Source of the DNA: Selaginella tamariscina
Lineage: Eukaryota; Streptophyta; Lycopodiopsida; Selaginellales; Selaginellaceae
DNA length: 64,000 bases
Assembly (NCBI GenBank): GCA_003024785.1
Contig: PUQB01000677.1
Span: forward strand, 1 to 64,000
Reading direction: 5' to 3'
Positions 1 to 11,811 of this stretch are shown here, one piece after another. A model generated the notes under the pieces. The model saw only the letters and a list, made by a program, of their open reading frames with translations. It was not told the origin of the DNA and ran no database searches. The position numbers and the translations under genes are program-made. Position 1 is the stretch's first letter. Every line of letters starts with the position of its first letter.

Positions 1-145
1 TGTATATCTACGATGGCTTTTATGAAGTTGTGGATTACATCAACGAACGGGGCAAGAACGGCTGCAAAGTTTTCAAGTTTATCATGAAACGCCGTCCTGG
101 ACAGCCTCCACGCACGCCTCACTTCGTCCGATGCATTCCATTGAA
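1..145 (+). CDS. SUVH-like SRA/YDG domain exon, 3' part (left duplicate)
   Basis: The window opens inside a coding exon whose translation includes VYIYDGFYEVVDYINERG and RRPGQPPRTPHFVRCIPLK, the C-terminal half of an SRA (SET and RING associated, YDG) domain as in plant SUVH histone H3K9 methyltransferases, where it binds methylated cytosine. The exon ends at a GTGAGT donor. It is nearly identical to 41,942-42,087; the few differences include FYEV here against LYQV there. No pre-SET or SET exon follows in the next 4 kb on this strand, so this copy is probably a broken duplicate. Upstream exons lie outside the window. Confidence 0.8.
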
Positions 146-260
146 GTGAGTACTTGCCACACACAGACACACATATAGACATAGCATATATATTTCGTGT
201 CTGTGTGCAGGTACACCTCTATCTATAGCACAAATTAACATCTATTTATATGAGCATACT

Positions 261-263
261 TGT

Positions 264-317
<54 letters not shown>
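261..317. repeat. (GT)n(GA)n compound microsatellite
   Basis: Alternating GT followed by GA dinucleotides in the intron-like sequence after the SRA exon. The same tract, shorter, occurs in the right duplicate around 42,203-42,251. Confidence 0.9.
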
Positions 318-320
<3 letters not shown>

Positions 321-739
321 TAAAAAACTCGTATTGGAACAGTTACCATATTTACATGTGTAGACTATTGTATCTTAACGTCCATTCCACCTGGCGTGGG
401 TGTTGGGCGGGACAAGACATCTAGTAGATATAAACACACGTGCGTGCGTGTGTTGTTTGTGTGTGTGTCCTTATGTATTGTACACTTGCAGATGAGTGCT
501 GGAAAGGATCTTATGCTACGTTGTTTTTTCCTCTCAGATACCAAGATACACTCAGATTTTGATGTATAGAAGACATACATAGAGACATGTTAAAGAAAGT
601 GAAATTAGATATTAAAGCAATCACAGGAGTTAGCAATAACTCATCAACATAATTAATTACATTTTTTGTGCACGCTCCTCAGTGATTTTCATCCCCGTGT
701 ACCTATAAAACACAAAAAGTCAGTGCGTATGTGTACCTA

Positions 740-1160
740 TCAAACATCATGAGGGTTAGCTCCCAGGCAGAAGTTGAAAGCAGACCCATCCACAAGACGC
801 AGACGTTGTACTTTCATGACAGGGTAGTCCTGGTAATGCCACATGGTGACAATGTTGGCCTTGCAGTAGTACCCGAGAGTAACATTTAGCAGATAGGAAG
901 GCAACAGAACCGCAACCACTCCACCAGACGGCAAGGCCTGGATTTCGTACGCAAACGGTCTCATGCTCTTGGAGATAAGCTTAAGCAGATTTTGAAACTG
1001 TATGTGTGCGCATTTTAGTAAATTGATTGAAGTTTTGAGACATTATGGACTGGTGACTTTCAGCTAGTACCATGGAGATATGTATTGATGTGGAGGAGCT
1101 CCTCACCACGGGCTTCTTTGTCTGGATCCTCAACAGTAGTGCAATTCCTTGCGATATATC
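740..1160 (-). pseudogene. Unidentified gene fragment, two exon-like blocks (left copy)
   Basis: The block at 740-964 is an open frame of 74 codons containing PFAYEIQALPSGGVVAVLLP, TMWHYQDYPV and FCLGANPHDV. A second block at about 1,070-1,160, upstream on the same strand, reads ARNCTTVEDPDKEA and EELLHINTYL. Both have a protein-like composition and are conserved, in the opposite orientation, at 55,800-56,237; the 74-codon block differs there at only two residues (K to G and A to V). I do not recognise the family. Because of the inversion its direction relative to the SUVH fragment differs between copies. It could be a real exon pair of an unknown gene or a captured fragment; no start or splice structure is certain. 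Confidence 0.45.
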
Positions 1161-1224
1161 CGTCGTCGCGCAATCTTCTTCCCCATGCTCACGTCTTCCA
1201 ACGTAGAACCTTAATTTTTAAGAC

Positions 1225-1254
1225 TAGGTAAAGGTAAAGGTAAAGGTAAAGGTT
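1225..1254. repeat. (GGTAAA)n hexanucleotide repeat
   Basis: About five tandem GGTAAA units. The reverse complement occurs at about 55,711-55,738 in the inverted duplicate. Confidence 0.85.
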
Positions 1255-1296
1255 AGTTCGCATATAATATAGAGGATTCATTAGGATTCTTTTAAG

Positions 1297-1720
1297 GTTA
1301 TAATGGTAGGAGTAAGAGAAAGTATGAAGAGCAAGTAATATATGCAGATGAATCGAAACATATTGTTTTGTATAATAACGATGAAGTCGAACATGTTATT
1401 TTGGATGAAAACGATAAAGTGAAATACGTTGTTTTGGACGAGAATGATGAAGGTGACGAGGAATGTGTAATGAATGTGTACGGAAATAGTCAAATATGAT
1501 TACTTGTACAAGCCGATCAAAGTTGTACATAGTGAAATACTACGCCACTCAAGAAGAGTTTTGGTGCATTTTAATATATTATTTTTAATATTACGAAGAT
1601 TCACAAGAAATGATAAATCAATAAGAGAGAATGGAATATAAATGTTTAACAAAGGAAATCTAGGTGGAAACATATGAAAATGATTATACTGAAGAAATTG
1701 TGTTGTGATGCGAACCACTA
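1297..1720 (+). pseudogene. Acidic repeat-containing coding relic, unidentified (left copy)
   Basis: The frame to 1,497 encodes a short acidic protein with a repeated unit of about 13 residues (SKHIVLYNNDEVEHVILDEN, then KVKYVVLDENDEGDEE). After a stop, further coding-like sequence reads YIVKYYATQEEFWCI. The right copy (minus strand, 55,230-55,640) preserves more of the downstream part, including LDKRLYVVKYYVTKEQFWCI. Both copies have stops or indels, at different positions. I do not recognise the family; the alternating hydrophobic and acidic units could form a simple beta repeat. Confidence 0.35.
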
Positions 1721-1924
1721 ACGAATATACCTATGGTTGTGTAGAAGACAATTAGTTTTCTTATATTGTAAGTTTCACGTCTTATTTAGGTTGAAAAGCA
1801 TTTAATCTTCTTAATATCGTGTTTAAGTATTCTATAAGTTATTAATACACACATGCACACTTATATCTTCGTCTCTCTATGTGTGTGTGTGTGCGTGTGT
1901 GTAAACACACAGTTGGTGCGTGTA

Positions 1925-2160
1925 TGAAATAGGTTTGGGTGATCCATACGCGTACATACGTACGAAAGTAAGGGTAGGGTTACGAAAACTCTCTGCCGTA
2001 GGATTAGGTGGCAACCAGCATTGGAGAGAGCACGAGCAGTGAGGTAAGGCTCCATTGTGGCCTCCATCCACCACGATTTTTAAATAGGAACATGCGAAGA
2101 ACACAGACAGATGGTATAAATTTAATACCCATTCTAGATGAAGAACCCTAGGGCAAGACA
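1925..2160 (-). other. Conserved segment with overlapping open frames, unidentified
   Basis: Two minus-strand frames are open here; one reads EPYLTARALSNAGCH followed by LRQRVFVTLPLL. The segment is retained in inverted orientation at 53,650-53,880. No domain is recognised, and conservation may simply reflect the recent duplication. Position 1,922-1,940 also holds the unoccupied target site of the LINE found at 53,880-55,046. Confidence 0.25.
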
Positions 2161-2488
2161 AACAAGTGAATTCTGATGTATTGGAGAACGAATAACTGGA
2201 GACACATAAAAACTTAACTGAGAAAGAGAATTTTGATTTTGATGCTACATCTGTATTGCACTCTTATGAGATCTTTAAAAGGAACTGAACATGTACACTT
2301 AGGCTTCCCCTTCTCCACGTATCTATAATATGGACATACAGGCACTTATACCATTGTTCGTGTTCTAGTGGAGAGACACACACCATAGGATTTAAACTTT
2401 CTAGTGCACATCCAATGAGCACACATATGCATTTTCTACATATGTTCCTTTTTGATGGGTTTCATATACATTATACATTAAGAAGTTT

Positions 2489-3020
2489 AAGGTGTTTATA
2501 TACCCGGATGGAGATCCCAACACGTACTATCAAAGCTAACGGGGAAGTTTGTCACCAGGAACCCCAGCAAGGCTCATTCCCATCTCTTGTCACAAAATGA
2601 GAGGCAAGGTACATGCTTGTGTGTGTGTTAGAGACGCACGAGGCATACGCATACACAGACATAATAGATAAGAAATTAGCATTGTTTTGATAATTTTACG
2701 TCAACAACTACCTATACATGTCCATGTATTTGTATATGAGATGACATATCATCACTGTTGTTCAGAACTGCCTATTACAAAGAAACCATATTTTAGTTTA
2801 GCATATTGTTCTCTCTCTCTTTCCGTGTATATATTCTGTGATATTGTGTGTTATGTACATGTGTAAATGGATAGTCTGCATGGAATAAGCTACGAGAATG
2901 CAAGGGATAGTACAAGAGTACGTATAGCTAAGTATCCATACTAGAACTAGGCAGACCACTTCTTTGTGACGTGTCACGATGTGAGGCATGGAAAGTATTG
3001 CAGCCTTTTGCACTTCCACA
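2489..3020 (+). pseudogene. Exostosin-like (GT47) glycosyltransferase fragment, left copy
   Basis: Two exon-like blocks resemble plant exostosin-family glycosyltransferases (CAZy GT47, Golgi type II membrane enzymes acting on cell-wall glycans). Block 1 (about 2,489-2,611) reads KFKVFIYPDGDPNTYYQ and, after a frameshift, LTGKFVTRNPSKAH, ending at a GTACAT donor. Block 2 (about 2,876-3,020) contains YENARDSTRV and ADHFFVTCHDV, matching the conserved ADHFFVTCHD box. The left copy has also lost a dozen bases after the KAH codons; the right copy (minus strand, 52,745-53,329) still reads KAHLFFIPISCHKMRGK. In-frame stops interrupt block 2. Upstream and downstream exons of the catalytic domain are not found, so this is a truncated pseudogene. 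Confidence 0.7.
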
Positions 3021-3123
3021 ATGTCATGGTGGAATGACGTGAAAAACAGAGCGCGTGTGTGTACTGCAGATACATAACTTATATATGGTGCATGTATAAA
3101 ATGCTATGGATTTTGATCATCAA

Positions 3124-4262
3124 TCAAGTTGCTCTAAGCGAGCTTATATATATTTGTCCTATATTGACAATGGAATGGATGCATGTGTGTATGTTTCTCT
3201 CTTTATCTCTGTAACTCCTTACATAGAGATAAAGTAACTCTCTCTCGTATGGAAATATGTGTATAGATAGAACATGTGTACATCTGCACGTTACATGCAT
3301 GTGTATACTAGTTATCTGTGAGGGTATAACTATGTATAAAGAGAATATGGAGATGCATGTATTGTCCATGTGTATAATATATATGTATCCACATGTTCGT
3401 AATTGCTGTGTGAGCATATAAATCTATCTATATATACACGCACGTACATATCCATGAGTTTTCCTTCAATAGATATTCGTGAATGCAATATATACAGAAA
3501 ATTGTGAGGCCGAACTCTTTTATATAATATGCATGTATCAATTGTGTGTGTGTGTGTTATGTGCATACAGACATATCTATATATTGAGTTAACACACAGT
3601 GTCACACACAAACGTACACATTAGATATGCATATGCTTTATATAAGCATGTTGTCTACATACCCACACACAAAAAACTGTGTATACTTGTACACATATTT
3701 ATGTATTCTCGTGTGTGTGTGTGTGTGTGAATGTTTCTTATGTGCAGGACTATCCTAAGATTCTAGGCAGGACATAGGAGCTCAAAGGTACGAGTGATGC
3801 TAGCCAAGGTATGGGAGAAACCACGACATCCTAGCCATAAGCAACAACAACATGACTATTGGAGAGCTTGTTTACCATAAGCAGTTTTACAAGAGCTATT
3901 GGAGAGCTTGTTTACCATAACAACATGGGCTATTGGAGAGCTTATAAGCAACAACAACATGGGCTATTGGAGAGCTTGTTTACCACAAGTAGTTTTACAA
4001 GAGTAAGTCCTACATTAGCAGTGTAGCTCACAAGTTAACAATGTGCTCGTACATTTAAGTGTATAAGGTAATAATAAATTCTTTTTAACCTTAAAATCAC
4101 ACATTGTAGGTAGTGATTATAAGTAGTGAATCCTCACGATTGGTGTGCTTTTTTAAAAGAAACATATTGGTTTTGAGCAGAAACATTTTAAAGAAATCTT
4201 AATATATAATTATATTCATTTAAGATAAATAATAATTATGTAATATTATAATGTATGCACAT
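3124..4262. other. Non-coding, microsatellite-rich spacer with a minisatellite
   Basis: AT-rich sequence with GT/AC runs and no credible gene. At about 3,840-4,000 a short minisatellite repeats ATTGGAGAGCTTGTTTACC with ACAACAACATGGGC several times. The segment is shared with the inverted copy at about 51,640-52,640, which has fewer minisatellite units. Confidence 0.6.
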
Positions 4263-4390
4263 CATAGCTTCAAAACACGAACACGAACACGAACACGGCA
4301 TTCAATTTTTTGAACACGAACACGGAACACGGAAATGAGCACGGATAAACACGGGTGAAAACACGAATATTCTCTAGAATATTCTACTTA

Positions 4391-6400
4391 TCACTCCATC
4401 TCATCTAGAAGCTCCTCATTAGCAGGATCATCATCTTCGTCTTCATCCTCTTCTTCCATAACTTCAATATCAGCATCAGTAATTTGAGGAATACTTCCTG
4501 TCTGGCTCAATCCCACAAACTTATCATAGGAAGTGTGGCTCCCTATCAACTTGGTATTACTGGCCACAAATACCAAGTCTGCAATCCGGCTCACTGCTAA
4601 GCAATTCCTCTTCTTTGAAGCGATGTGCCCAAAAATGCTGAACAATCGCTCCACAGATGAGGAAGAACTTGCCTGACTAAGCACTCGAATTGCCAACCTC
4701 TGCAAATCTGGACCTGAGTAGCCATTGTCCTCCCACCACTGCACAGAACCCTTTGTTGTACGATCCATCTGAGAGTCCTCGGTGCCAAAACTACCCTCCA
4801 AGTTCCTGTATTGGCAAAGCTGATTTTTTATAGTTGACCTTTGCTGATAGTCAGGGAACTGGATCTTCAAGTACATGTTCCAATCTTTGGAAACTTCCCT
4901 GGATTTTTCTTGTCCTCGCCCCTGAAACTCTGGATCAAGCATGTATGCCACGGAGTGAAAGGTGCTATGATAAGCCCACCACCTGTTTGAAATCAATTGG
5001 TTTAGCTCCTCATACCTAAGATTGTTCTCCTCTTGTTGACGGATGTTCTCGCTCATCTGATCCATCCCCTCGTAGACCTTCCCAATCACAGGCACGTCTC
5101 CGTCAACCATCCGTAGCAAATACATCACCCTCCTTGAAACACCCAGCATGTGGTTAACCTCGTTCCAGTATGTATCGTTGAACACAATTCCTCGGCATGC
5201 TATCCCAGAATCTGTCCTTGACTCTAGCCTTGCATTGTAAGCGTCGCTCACAAACATTGTTGTAGCTTTGGCCTCAGCTCCACCAATCTCTCCATCATAA
5301 GAAAGTTGAAGGCGAATCGTGTTTCGCTGAACTTCAACACTCGTCGTGAAGAGAAGGATGCCAAAATTGCTACTAGATGCGAATGGTTCCGGAGGAAGCC
5401 AACCAGAGTCTTTCCCTTGTCTAGCAGCCCAACCATCCATGGTAGTTTTGCGAAATCCTTGAGAATGTTGTTCAAACAATGAGCTAAGCACGGAGCCCAC
5501 ATAATCCTTGGCTTCCTCGCCTCTAGAAGCCTAGCAGCAGCCTTGTTTGAAGCCTCACCATCCGTGACAATAAGAACAACATTCTCCTCTCCAACAATCT
5601 CGATACCTCGCTCCCATGTCGCAAAAACGTTATCAGCCGTCTTCCCACTAGAAGATATATCAATGGCCTCGAGAAAAGTCGACTGTCCTCTGCTGTATGC
5701 AACAAGCCCCATGATATGTCGATTTCTTGTGTCATTCCATGCATCAGCAACAAGAGTAACCCCACAATTCTTCCAACGTGCCTTCACCTTGGCAAGTTGA
5801 ACTTCAAGATTGGCTTTCTCCACTTGCAACAATTGCTCTCGCAATGCTGTCTCTGTTGGAAGATCGTAGGGAATTCCATGCCTTGCAATCTGCTACACCA
5901 TCTCCTTGAAATGATGAGAACGAGCTTTCACAAATGGTATGTGCTCGTTCCAGAAAAATCGTCCTATAGCCATATCCACTGCTTCCTTCCTTTTTGGATC
6001 AAAAGAATCCCGGATTCCTTGCTGTTGTTGCGAAAAAAAACCTGGAAATTCCTTCTATAGAATTGCCACTTGGTGTAGAACTCTGGGAAGCAACAAAACT
6101 CTCTCTTCCAGTGCTTTGGATGCCTTCGACACGTGTAGAAACTGCTCGTTTCTTGCTTTGGTGTTTTCCAGCCAAAACCTGGTCGTCGATGGTTTTAGCC
6201 ATCTCCCTAAGCTGTTTCTCTTCTCTGCTGAGATGATATCACAACTTAAGATTTCATGACCAGCTTCCCCTGTGAGATGTCCCTCACACGATCCACACCT
6301 GAAACTTTGTCTCTCAACGAACACCACTTGCAAGACCAGCGTCGATGCCCACTACGGCAGTTTGTTTGATCACCAAGGATCACTTCTTCCCACCAAACGG
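4391..6400 (-). pseudogene. hAT transposase (BED finger, DUF659, hATC), frameshifted
   Basis: Read from high to low coordinates: a BED-type zinc finger (WSCKWCSLRDKVSG, then in another frame GHLTGEAGHEILSC, 6,270-6,400). Next is a DUF659 / RNase-H-like segment with TLVADAWNDTRNRHIMG, VVLIVTDGEASNKAA and APCLAHCLNNIL (5,248-5,844). Last is the C-terminal hATC dimerisation region LSQASSSSSVERLFSIFGH followed by KKRNCL (about 4,560-4,690), and an acidic tail. At least two frameshifts (near 6,300 and 5,255) and one TAG near 5,893 break the frame. Normal hAT transposases are 600-800 residues; the joined segments here are of that order. Catalytic function is therefore lost in this copy unless supplied in trans. 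Confidence 0.85.
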
Positions 6401-6530
6401 ATGATGGATGTCGCCCTGTTGAAGTCCTCCTGCTCTGGCTCCCAGATGCCATCACTCAGCTCAACCTCTAAATCCTACACCTGCTTCTACTCCAATCCAC
6501 AATCACTCAGTCCAATTGTTGATCCATCCA

Positions 6531-7635
6531 CCTTTCCCTTCATCCAGTGTCCAAATCTTCACAGTTGCATCCACGACGCAGTAACCAGTCTGGAACCCGC
6601 CACACGCACACATGACACAGAATCGTCATGTACACGTACCTTAAACATGGTAAATGTCAAAGCGTACACAGCATAGACATACATACAACATACGACGTAT
6701 AAGTAATTGGATGTAGATATTTTCATTCTGTTACATATAGATCGAAAATTAAATATATTACTATATACATAAGATATATGCATATACCATGTGTATCACA
6801 CATGCGTCTGCATATATAGTACTCACTTTGCCTAGCGATCTTCCATAATCCACAGAGTAAGCATAAACACAGTTGTCATAAGACCCTACAAGCATCGTCT
6901 GTAGAACAAAGATATACCAATTATATAAATGTAAGTAACTATAAGATTATTTTAATTATATATAAGGCTATGCATAAAGTTATTTAAACAATGATTTGAT
7001 TGTACCAAATATAAATTATAATAAACAACCTAATATATTTATGAATAGATAAATGTATGTATACTATTTTAAGTGGGACAATCATTATATATATAAAAAT
7101 ACTTACAGGATATGCATCACTGCTTTTAGTTAAAGCAAGTGAGGAAATCGGCAGATTTCCAAGCTTAGCCGCTCGTACTTAAAAGCCTTCAGAAATCGAA
7201 TATACCTACATAGAATATTCTCAAATTATACCTTCATAACCGTGCACATAAGCATCAAACAAGTGTAATGTATAAATGTACACATATAAATATTAAAACA
7301 TCATTATAAAATATATGCAGAAGTATATTTGCTAATATTGCGTATACATACACACACACATACATACAGATATTTGCATACTAGATATAAGTATACATGT
7401 ATATGTATATACTCGCACGCATAATATAACGATAATTAAGTACATTTATTACGCATACACACCTATACACAAACATAGGCTGAGTCATATACAAAGATGT
7501 ATAATATACACACACATAAAAGTGTACATATACATACACATGCAATGCATGATACTTGTGTATATGTGATTATTACCTTAATTAATCCGGCTTTTGAAGC
7601 AGAATAGAGTGTAATAAACTCAGAAGCATTCTCAT
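6531..7635 (-). pseudogene. Captured WD40-repeat exons (BEACH/WDR-like) inside the hAT element
   Basis: Four small exon-like blocks lie on the minus strand in gene order. They are 7,577-7,635 (ENASEFITLYSASKAGLIK), 7,107-7,178 (AAKLGNLPISSLALTKSSDA), 6,827-6,898 (MLVGSYDNCVYAYSVDYGR) and about 6,531-6,639 (VRVHDDSVSCV, RLVTASW, then VKIWTLDEGK after a 1-nt loss). Three are followed by GT donors (GTAATA, GTAAGT, GTGAGT), and two are clearly preceded by CAG acceptors. Together they read as consecutive WD40 blades like those C-terminal to BEACH domains. Short direct repeats (AATCC..ACACC.. / CTCCAATCCACAAT) sit on both sides at about 6,468-6,513 and 7,645-7,735. Retained introns mean genomic DNA was copied, not mRNA. 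Family assignment beyond WD40 is from memory. Confidence 0.7.
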
Positions 7636-8289
7636 CTGAAACATTCTAAAATCCCACACCCTACTACTGCTCTAATCCACAATTGCTCAGCCTCTAAAAT
7701 CCCACACCCTGCTCCTGTTCCAATCCACAATCGGTCATGCCCTGCGCCTAAAAAATTTTGAAAAACTCAAAATTTTAGAATCACGCCGTCAATAACACAA
7801 TCTCAACGCCAAGCAACTAAGAATCACAAAATCTACAAAGATGCAGTGCCAAGCAGCTAAGAATTATGGCAGAAGCAATCCAAAGAGAAAATTTTGGAGA
7901 GAAAATCTACAAACCTGGAGACAATGATCAGAAATTTTTTGCAGTGAAATCAGGTGTGGTTGAGCGCCATTCCTCCCACTCCAGCGCTAGAATCCTAGAG
8001 AGGGCATCAAGACAAGAAAATATCAAAGTGCAAAAATGCTCACGTGAACCACGTGAGCTATTGTTTTAGAACACGGCGTGGTCACACGGTATTTGACCGT
8101 GTTTCAACTGTGTTTGGAGCCGTGTTTTGGAGCATTGACCGAGTCAATGAACACGGCCCGTGTTAACACGGCTGGGGGCCGTGTTCGTGTCACCACGCCA
8201 ACACGCCGTGGTGCACGGCGTGTTTTGAAGCACTGCGTGACATGTGCAAACATAAAGAGATACAAATAAATCCAATATGGATCAATTGT

Positions 8290-8990
8290 ACTTATGGAAT
8301 CATGTAAAAACATCTCCATTGTAGAAAGAGTACATAGTTGCGCTATCGAGTCATGACTTCTCAATGCATACAATGCAGTCATGTACAACAAGTTCACGTA
8401 ATTGCAAAAGCATAAACGAAGTTAAACAATTATTTGAATTCATGTGTGTGAAAAACAATTACACATGGCTCTCCATGATCACAACTTGTTTGCATAATGC
8501 CTAAGTGGAACATGCCAAGCAATTGTTTAATCGTATGCTAGACCAAGACGTACTTACATGGAATGCCATGTTAACTGCATATGTACACAATGAGAGTGGG
8601 ACTTGTATTGGAATGATAAGAGCATATGCCCATAATGAGCATCCCAAGATGCAAAGAGTTTATTCCATAATATCCCAAAGAGGAACTAACTAACATGGAG
8701 TGCATATGTTTGGGAAGGCTATTTATAAATGGTGTATAAAATTTTCATAAGTATGTTATATTCGTGGACAACCATATTCATTGCATATGCCCGGAATGGG
8801 CATCTCAAGAAGGCTTAAGATGTATTCCACCATATGCACCAAAGAGATCTCGTTTCATGAAATGCCTTATTAAATGCATATTCTTAGAGCGGGCATATAA
8901 AACTAATTTAATCAGGCCTAAGAAGAAACATTATTACTTAACTCGTTGCATATTCCTACTATGGGCATCTTGTTAAAATCAAGGTTGTCC
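8290..8990 (+). pseudogene. Pentatricopeptide repeat (PPR) gene relic
   Basis: Degenerate PPR units are visible in all three frames. They include VERVHSCAIES, SINEVKQLFEFMCVKNNYTW and, as the clearest one, VEHAKQLFNRMLDQDVLTWN followed by AMLTAYVHNE (8,505-8,600). PPR proteins are plant organelle RNA-binding factors. Stops and frameshifts are frequent and the reading is lost after about 8,990. Only the first part (to about 8,490) is found in the inverted copy at 51,395-51,610. This is an old relic, not a functional gene. Confidence 0.65.
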
Positions 8991-10300
8991 TTAACAAGAT
9001 GCTAGAGCAGGAGCGTCTCACTTGCAACACCATAGTATTTGTGTGTATATATATGAATTGGGAATCTTAAAGGAGTTTTTAAAAATATAAAAGTGTTAGG
9101 ATTTTAATTTAAATATTGTTAATTGTGCAAAGAATTTATAAACTTGAGAATACGAATGCATTGTAAATGAACATGCTTATACATGTAATATTATATATGT
9201 GTGTATGTTTATCTATATATGTGTGTGTGTATGTATGTATATAGATAGATACATACATAATATGTAATTGTGCACACACACACATTCTAAGTTCCACCAG
9301 ATATTTTATGAGTAACCAACAAACAACTTTATAAAGCAACTAAATAAAGATAATATAAATAAGTAGTTTAGATATTGTTAATTGTGCAAAGAATTATAAA
9401 CTTGAGAATACGAATGCATTGTAAAATGAACATGCTTATTAAATGTATATATATGTATATGTGTGTATGTTTATCTATATATGTGTGTGTGTATGTATGT
9501 ATATAGATAATACATAATATGTAATTGTGCACACACACACATTCTAAGTTCCACCAGATATTTTATGAGTAACCAACAAACAACTTTATAAAGCAACTAA
9601 ATAAAGATAATATAAATAAGTAGTTTAGAAGTGTAAAATGCAATATTTTTTAAAATATATTGAAATAGTTAAGCCAATGTCAATTGAAAAAATTCTTTTC
9701 AATCGCAAAGTGTGTTATAATACTTTAATGTTACATTTACAACATGTCATAATTATATATAAATCAAAACAATTATAAGATTATTGTGTGAGTGTGATTA
9801 AACTTATGGATGTATATAAATAATTTAATCTCTACCTTATTAAATTCTTGAAATTATAGTAATAAAATTAAATTCAAACTTTTGAAATTTAAGTTAATTT
9901 CAAATTCAAATTTAAATATTGTAGGACTAGTGCTTCACATACAAATTGTAGCTATATATAATACTAGTAACATTTATGGTTATCAATTATTAAACATGCT
10001 AAAAAACATATATAACATATATAATATGCTAGATTTACAATGTTGAATCTAGTCGATGGGTAAGATTGAATCTTTTCTAAATTTAAAATAATTAATAAAC
10101 TAAAACTTTAAAATATTTAATAAATCCATTGATATATTAATAAATTAGGGCAATCAAATGCATACATCTATTAATTAATTAAAAATGCATATATTTATGC
10201 ATACATATGCATGCGTAATTATGATTTGATGATGTTGTACCTCTATTTAATTGAAAATTGGTAACTTAGTTCTCATTCAATTAAAAATTATTAAATAATC
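8991..10300. other. AT-rich non-coding spacer, left copy only
   Basis: Contains only short chance frames. It has no counterpart in the inverted copy, where sequence equivalent to about 8,490 is joined to sequence equivalent to about 10,300. It was therefore either deleted there or inserted here. Confidence 0.5.
9108..9627. repeat. Tandem duplication, two units of about 258 bp
   Basis: The block beginning ATATTGTTAATTGTGCAAAG at about 9,112 recurs at about 9,373. It runs through the TGTGTGTATG run to AATAAGTAGTTTAGA. The units differ by small indels only. Confidence 0.85.
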
Positions 10301-10819
10301 TTTTAAAGATACCAAAAAATTTTCATTTCTTTACAAATTAAAAAAAATTTAAACCAAGGTTTAATCTTGTTTTGAGAATGCCAAAAGAGAAAAATGAAGA
10401 GCTTCATGCAATTGAAGAGAAGGATTATCTTAATGATCATGAAAGCAAACATTGAAACTGTTGTTACTAAAACAAATCACTTTTAGAGATAGTTTGAAAA
10501 TATTAAACACATATATTCAACCATGTGAAGTTGTGTCTAACTCCATGAGGTTTAGGGTTTAGGGGCATTGGTGTAATCTACTTTTCAATCTCATTCCAAA
10601 ATGAGCGCTATAGAGCAATAGATGTTGTTCTATATAGACTTGTGTATGTTAATGCTTTGCCATTCAAATTGTTTGTTCACCATTATGGTGTGACTTTGTA
10701 ACTGTTGTTACAAAATATGGCCTTGGTTATACTTTAGTCGTGACTTTGCATGTGAACATTTAAATAATAATTGTAACAATTTGCATGAAAAAATCTTTGA
10801 GAAGAATGTTTGAGAAAAT

Positions 10820-11790
10820 GAGTATAATTGCATGATTTTTTATGGATGGCAATGTGGTTATCAATTTTATTTTTCTAATCATTCATATATGTGTCTTTTT
10901 AAAGTTTATTGCTTTAAGTTATACGAAAAGTGGATTGTATGAATAATTAAAGCTAATTATTAAAGATGTTGGACCTGAAAATATTGTTTAATTTGTAATT
11001 GTTAATGTTAATAATTGTAGAAAATGGAAAAGCTTGTGACAAAGTGTCACAACCTTTCCCTCTTCTTTTTAAGTCAAACAAGTCAAGGACTAATTGGTGT
11101 TGATGAGAAGGCCCCTAGTTATGATATGACTTAGGTCCGGTTGGGCCAATCTTTACCTAGATGGTCAACTCACCAAGTTAGAACTATGAACAAAAAAATA
11201 TTGTGCATAGATGACATGTATGGTTTTGAATTTATTATTTGAAAATATTGGTAAGTTTCAACTAGTTCAACTAGATTGTTTCATTTTTATAAAAGTTCAA
11301 AGCTTTTATTTGCTTTTCGGAATTGCTTATAGAAACCTTATGAACTTGTATTTACTCTTTTTTGCTTATAAGTTATAATTTCTTGGTTATCAATGAGTTT
11401 GTTGAAAAGAAAATGTTAAGCATGCATCAGTTTGTTATGAGTAATGAGTGGTACGAACACTAAAGTAAAACTCCTAAAGAAAAAAAAGTAGATTCTTTAA
11501 TAAAAAATTCTAATTTTTGGATGAGATGTCAAGAGTTGCTTATGCTTATGGGTCCTATATTAAAGGTCTTTATAGTTGTTGATAAAGTAAAAGTGACCAT
11601 GGCCATTACCTTTGAATTAATGGATTGTATGCATGTAATTTTGTTAAAGGTGGTTAACTATGGTAAGCATAAGGTCTCCACCATTAAAGTGTTTATCTAT
11701 ATTGAGACTATTGTTGAGCTTAAGCTAGAGAATGAGTTTGATAAAACAAAAAACCAATGTGTACTAGAGTTTGGTTTAGATGCCTAAGTA
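10820..11790 (+). pseudogene. Old hAT transposase relic (DUF659 region), left copy
   Basis: Degenerate plus-strand coding sequence with DUF659-like blocks: FFMDGNVVINFIFL, LIIKDVGPENIV, VIVNVNNCRKW, and at 11,521-11,787 an 88-codon frame with QELLMLMGPILKVFIVVDK and VTMAITFELMD. The last block resembles the stretch of plant hAT transposases where a tryptophan-rich segment precedes a PLxKVLRLVD-like motif. Many stops are present. In the right copy the same relic lies on the minus strand and is split by the LTR element at 43,542-50,556. A further scrap lies near 39,250-39,400. It belongs to a different, older hAT family than the element at 4,263. Confidence 0.55.
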
Positions 11791-11811
11791 GGGTCTTATC
11801 CATTGGTTTAG

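Larger units (their letters stand above)
4263..8235 (-). mobile_element. hAT DNA transposon with captured WD40 exons
   Basis: The ends are near-inverted repeats: CATAGCTTCAAAACACG on the left and, reverse-complemented, CAGTGCTTCAAAACACG on the right. ACACGG-type subterminal repeats cluster inside both ends. The inverted duplicate has the uninterrupted site at about 51,618-51,640, showing that this 3,973-bp block was inserted in the left copy only. Flanking 8-mers (ATGCACAT and CGTGACAT) match only in their last four bases, so the target duplication is weak. Transposase lies on the minus strand at 4,391-6,400; 6,531-7,635 holds exons of an unrelated host gene. The coding copy is broken. Confidence 0.85.
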
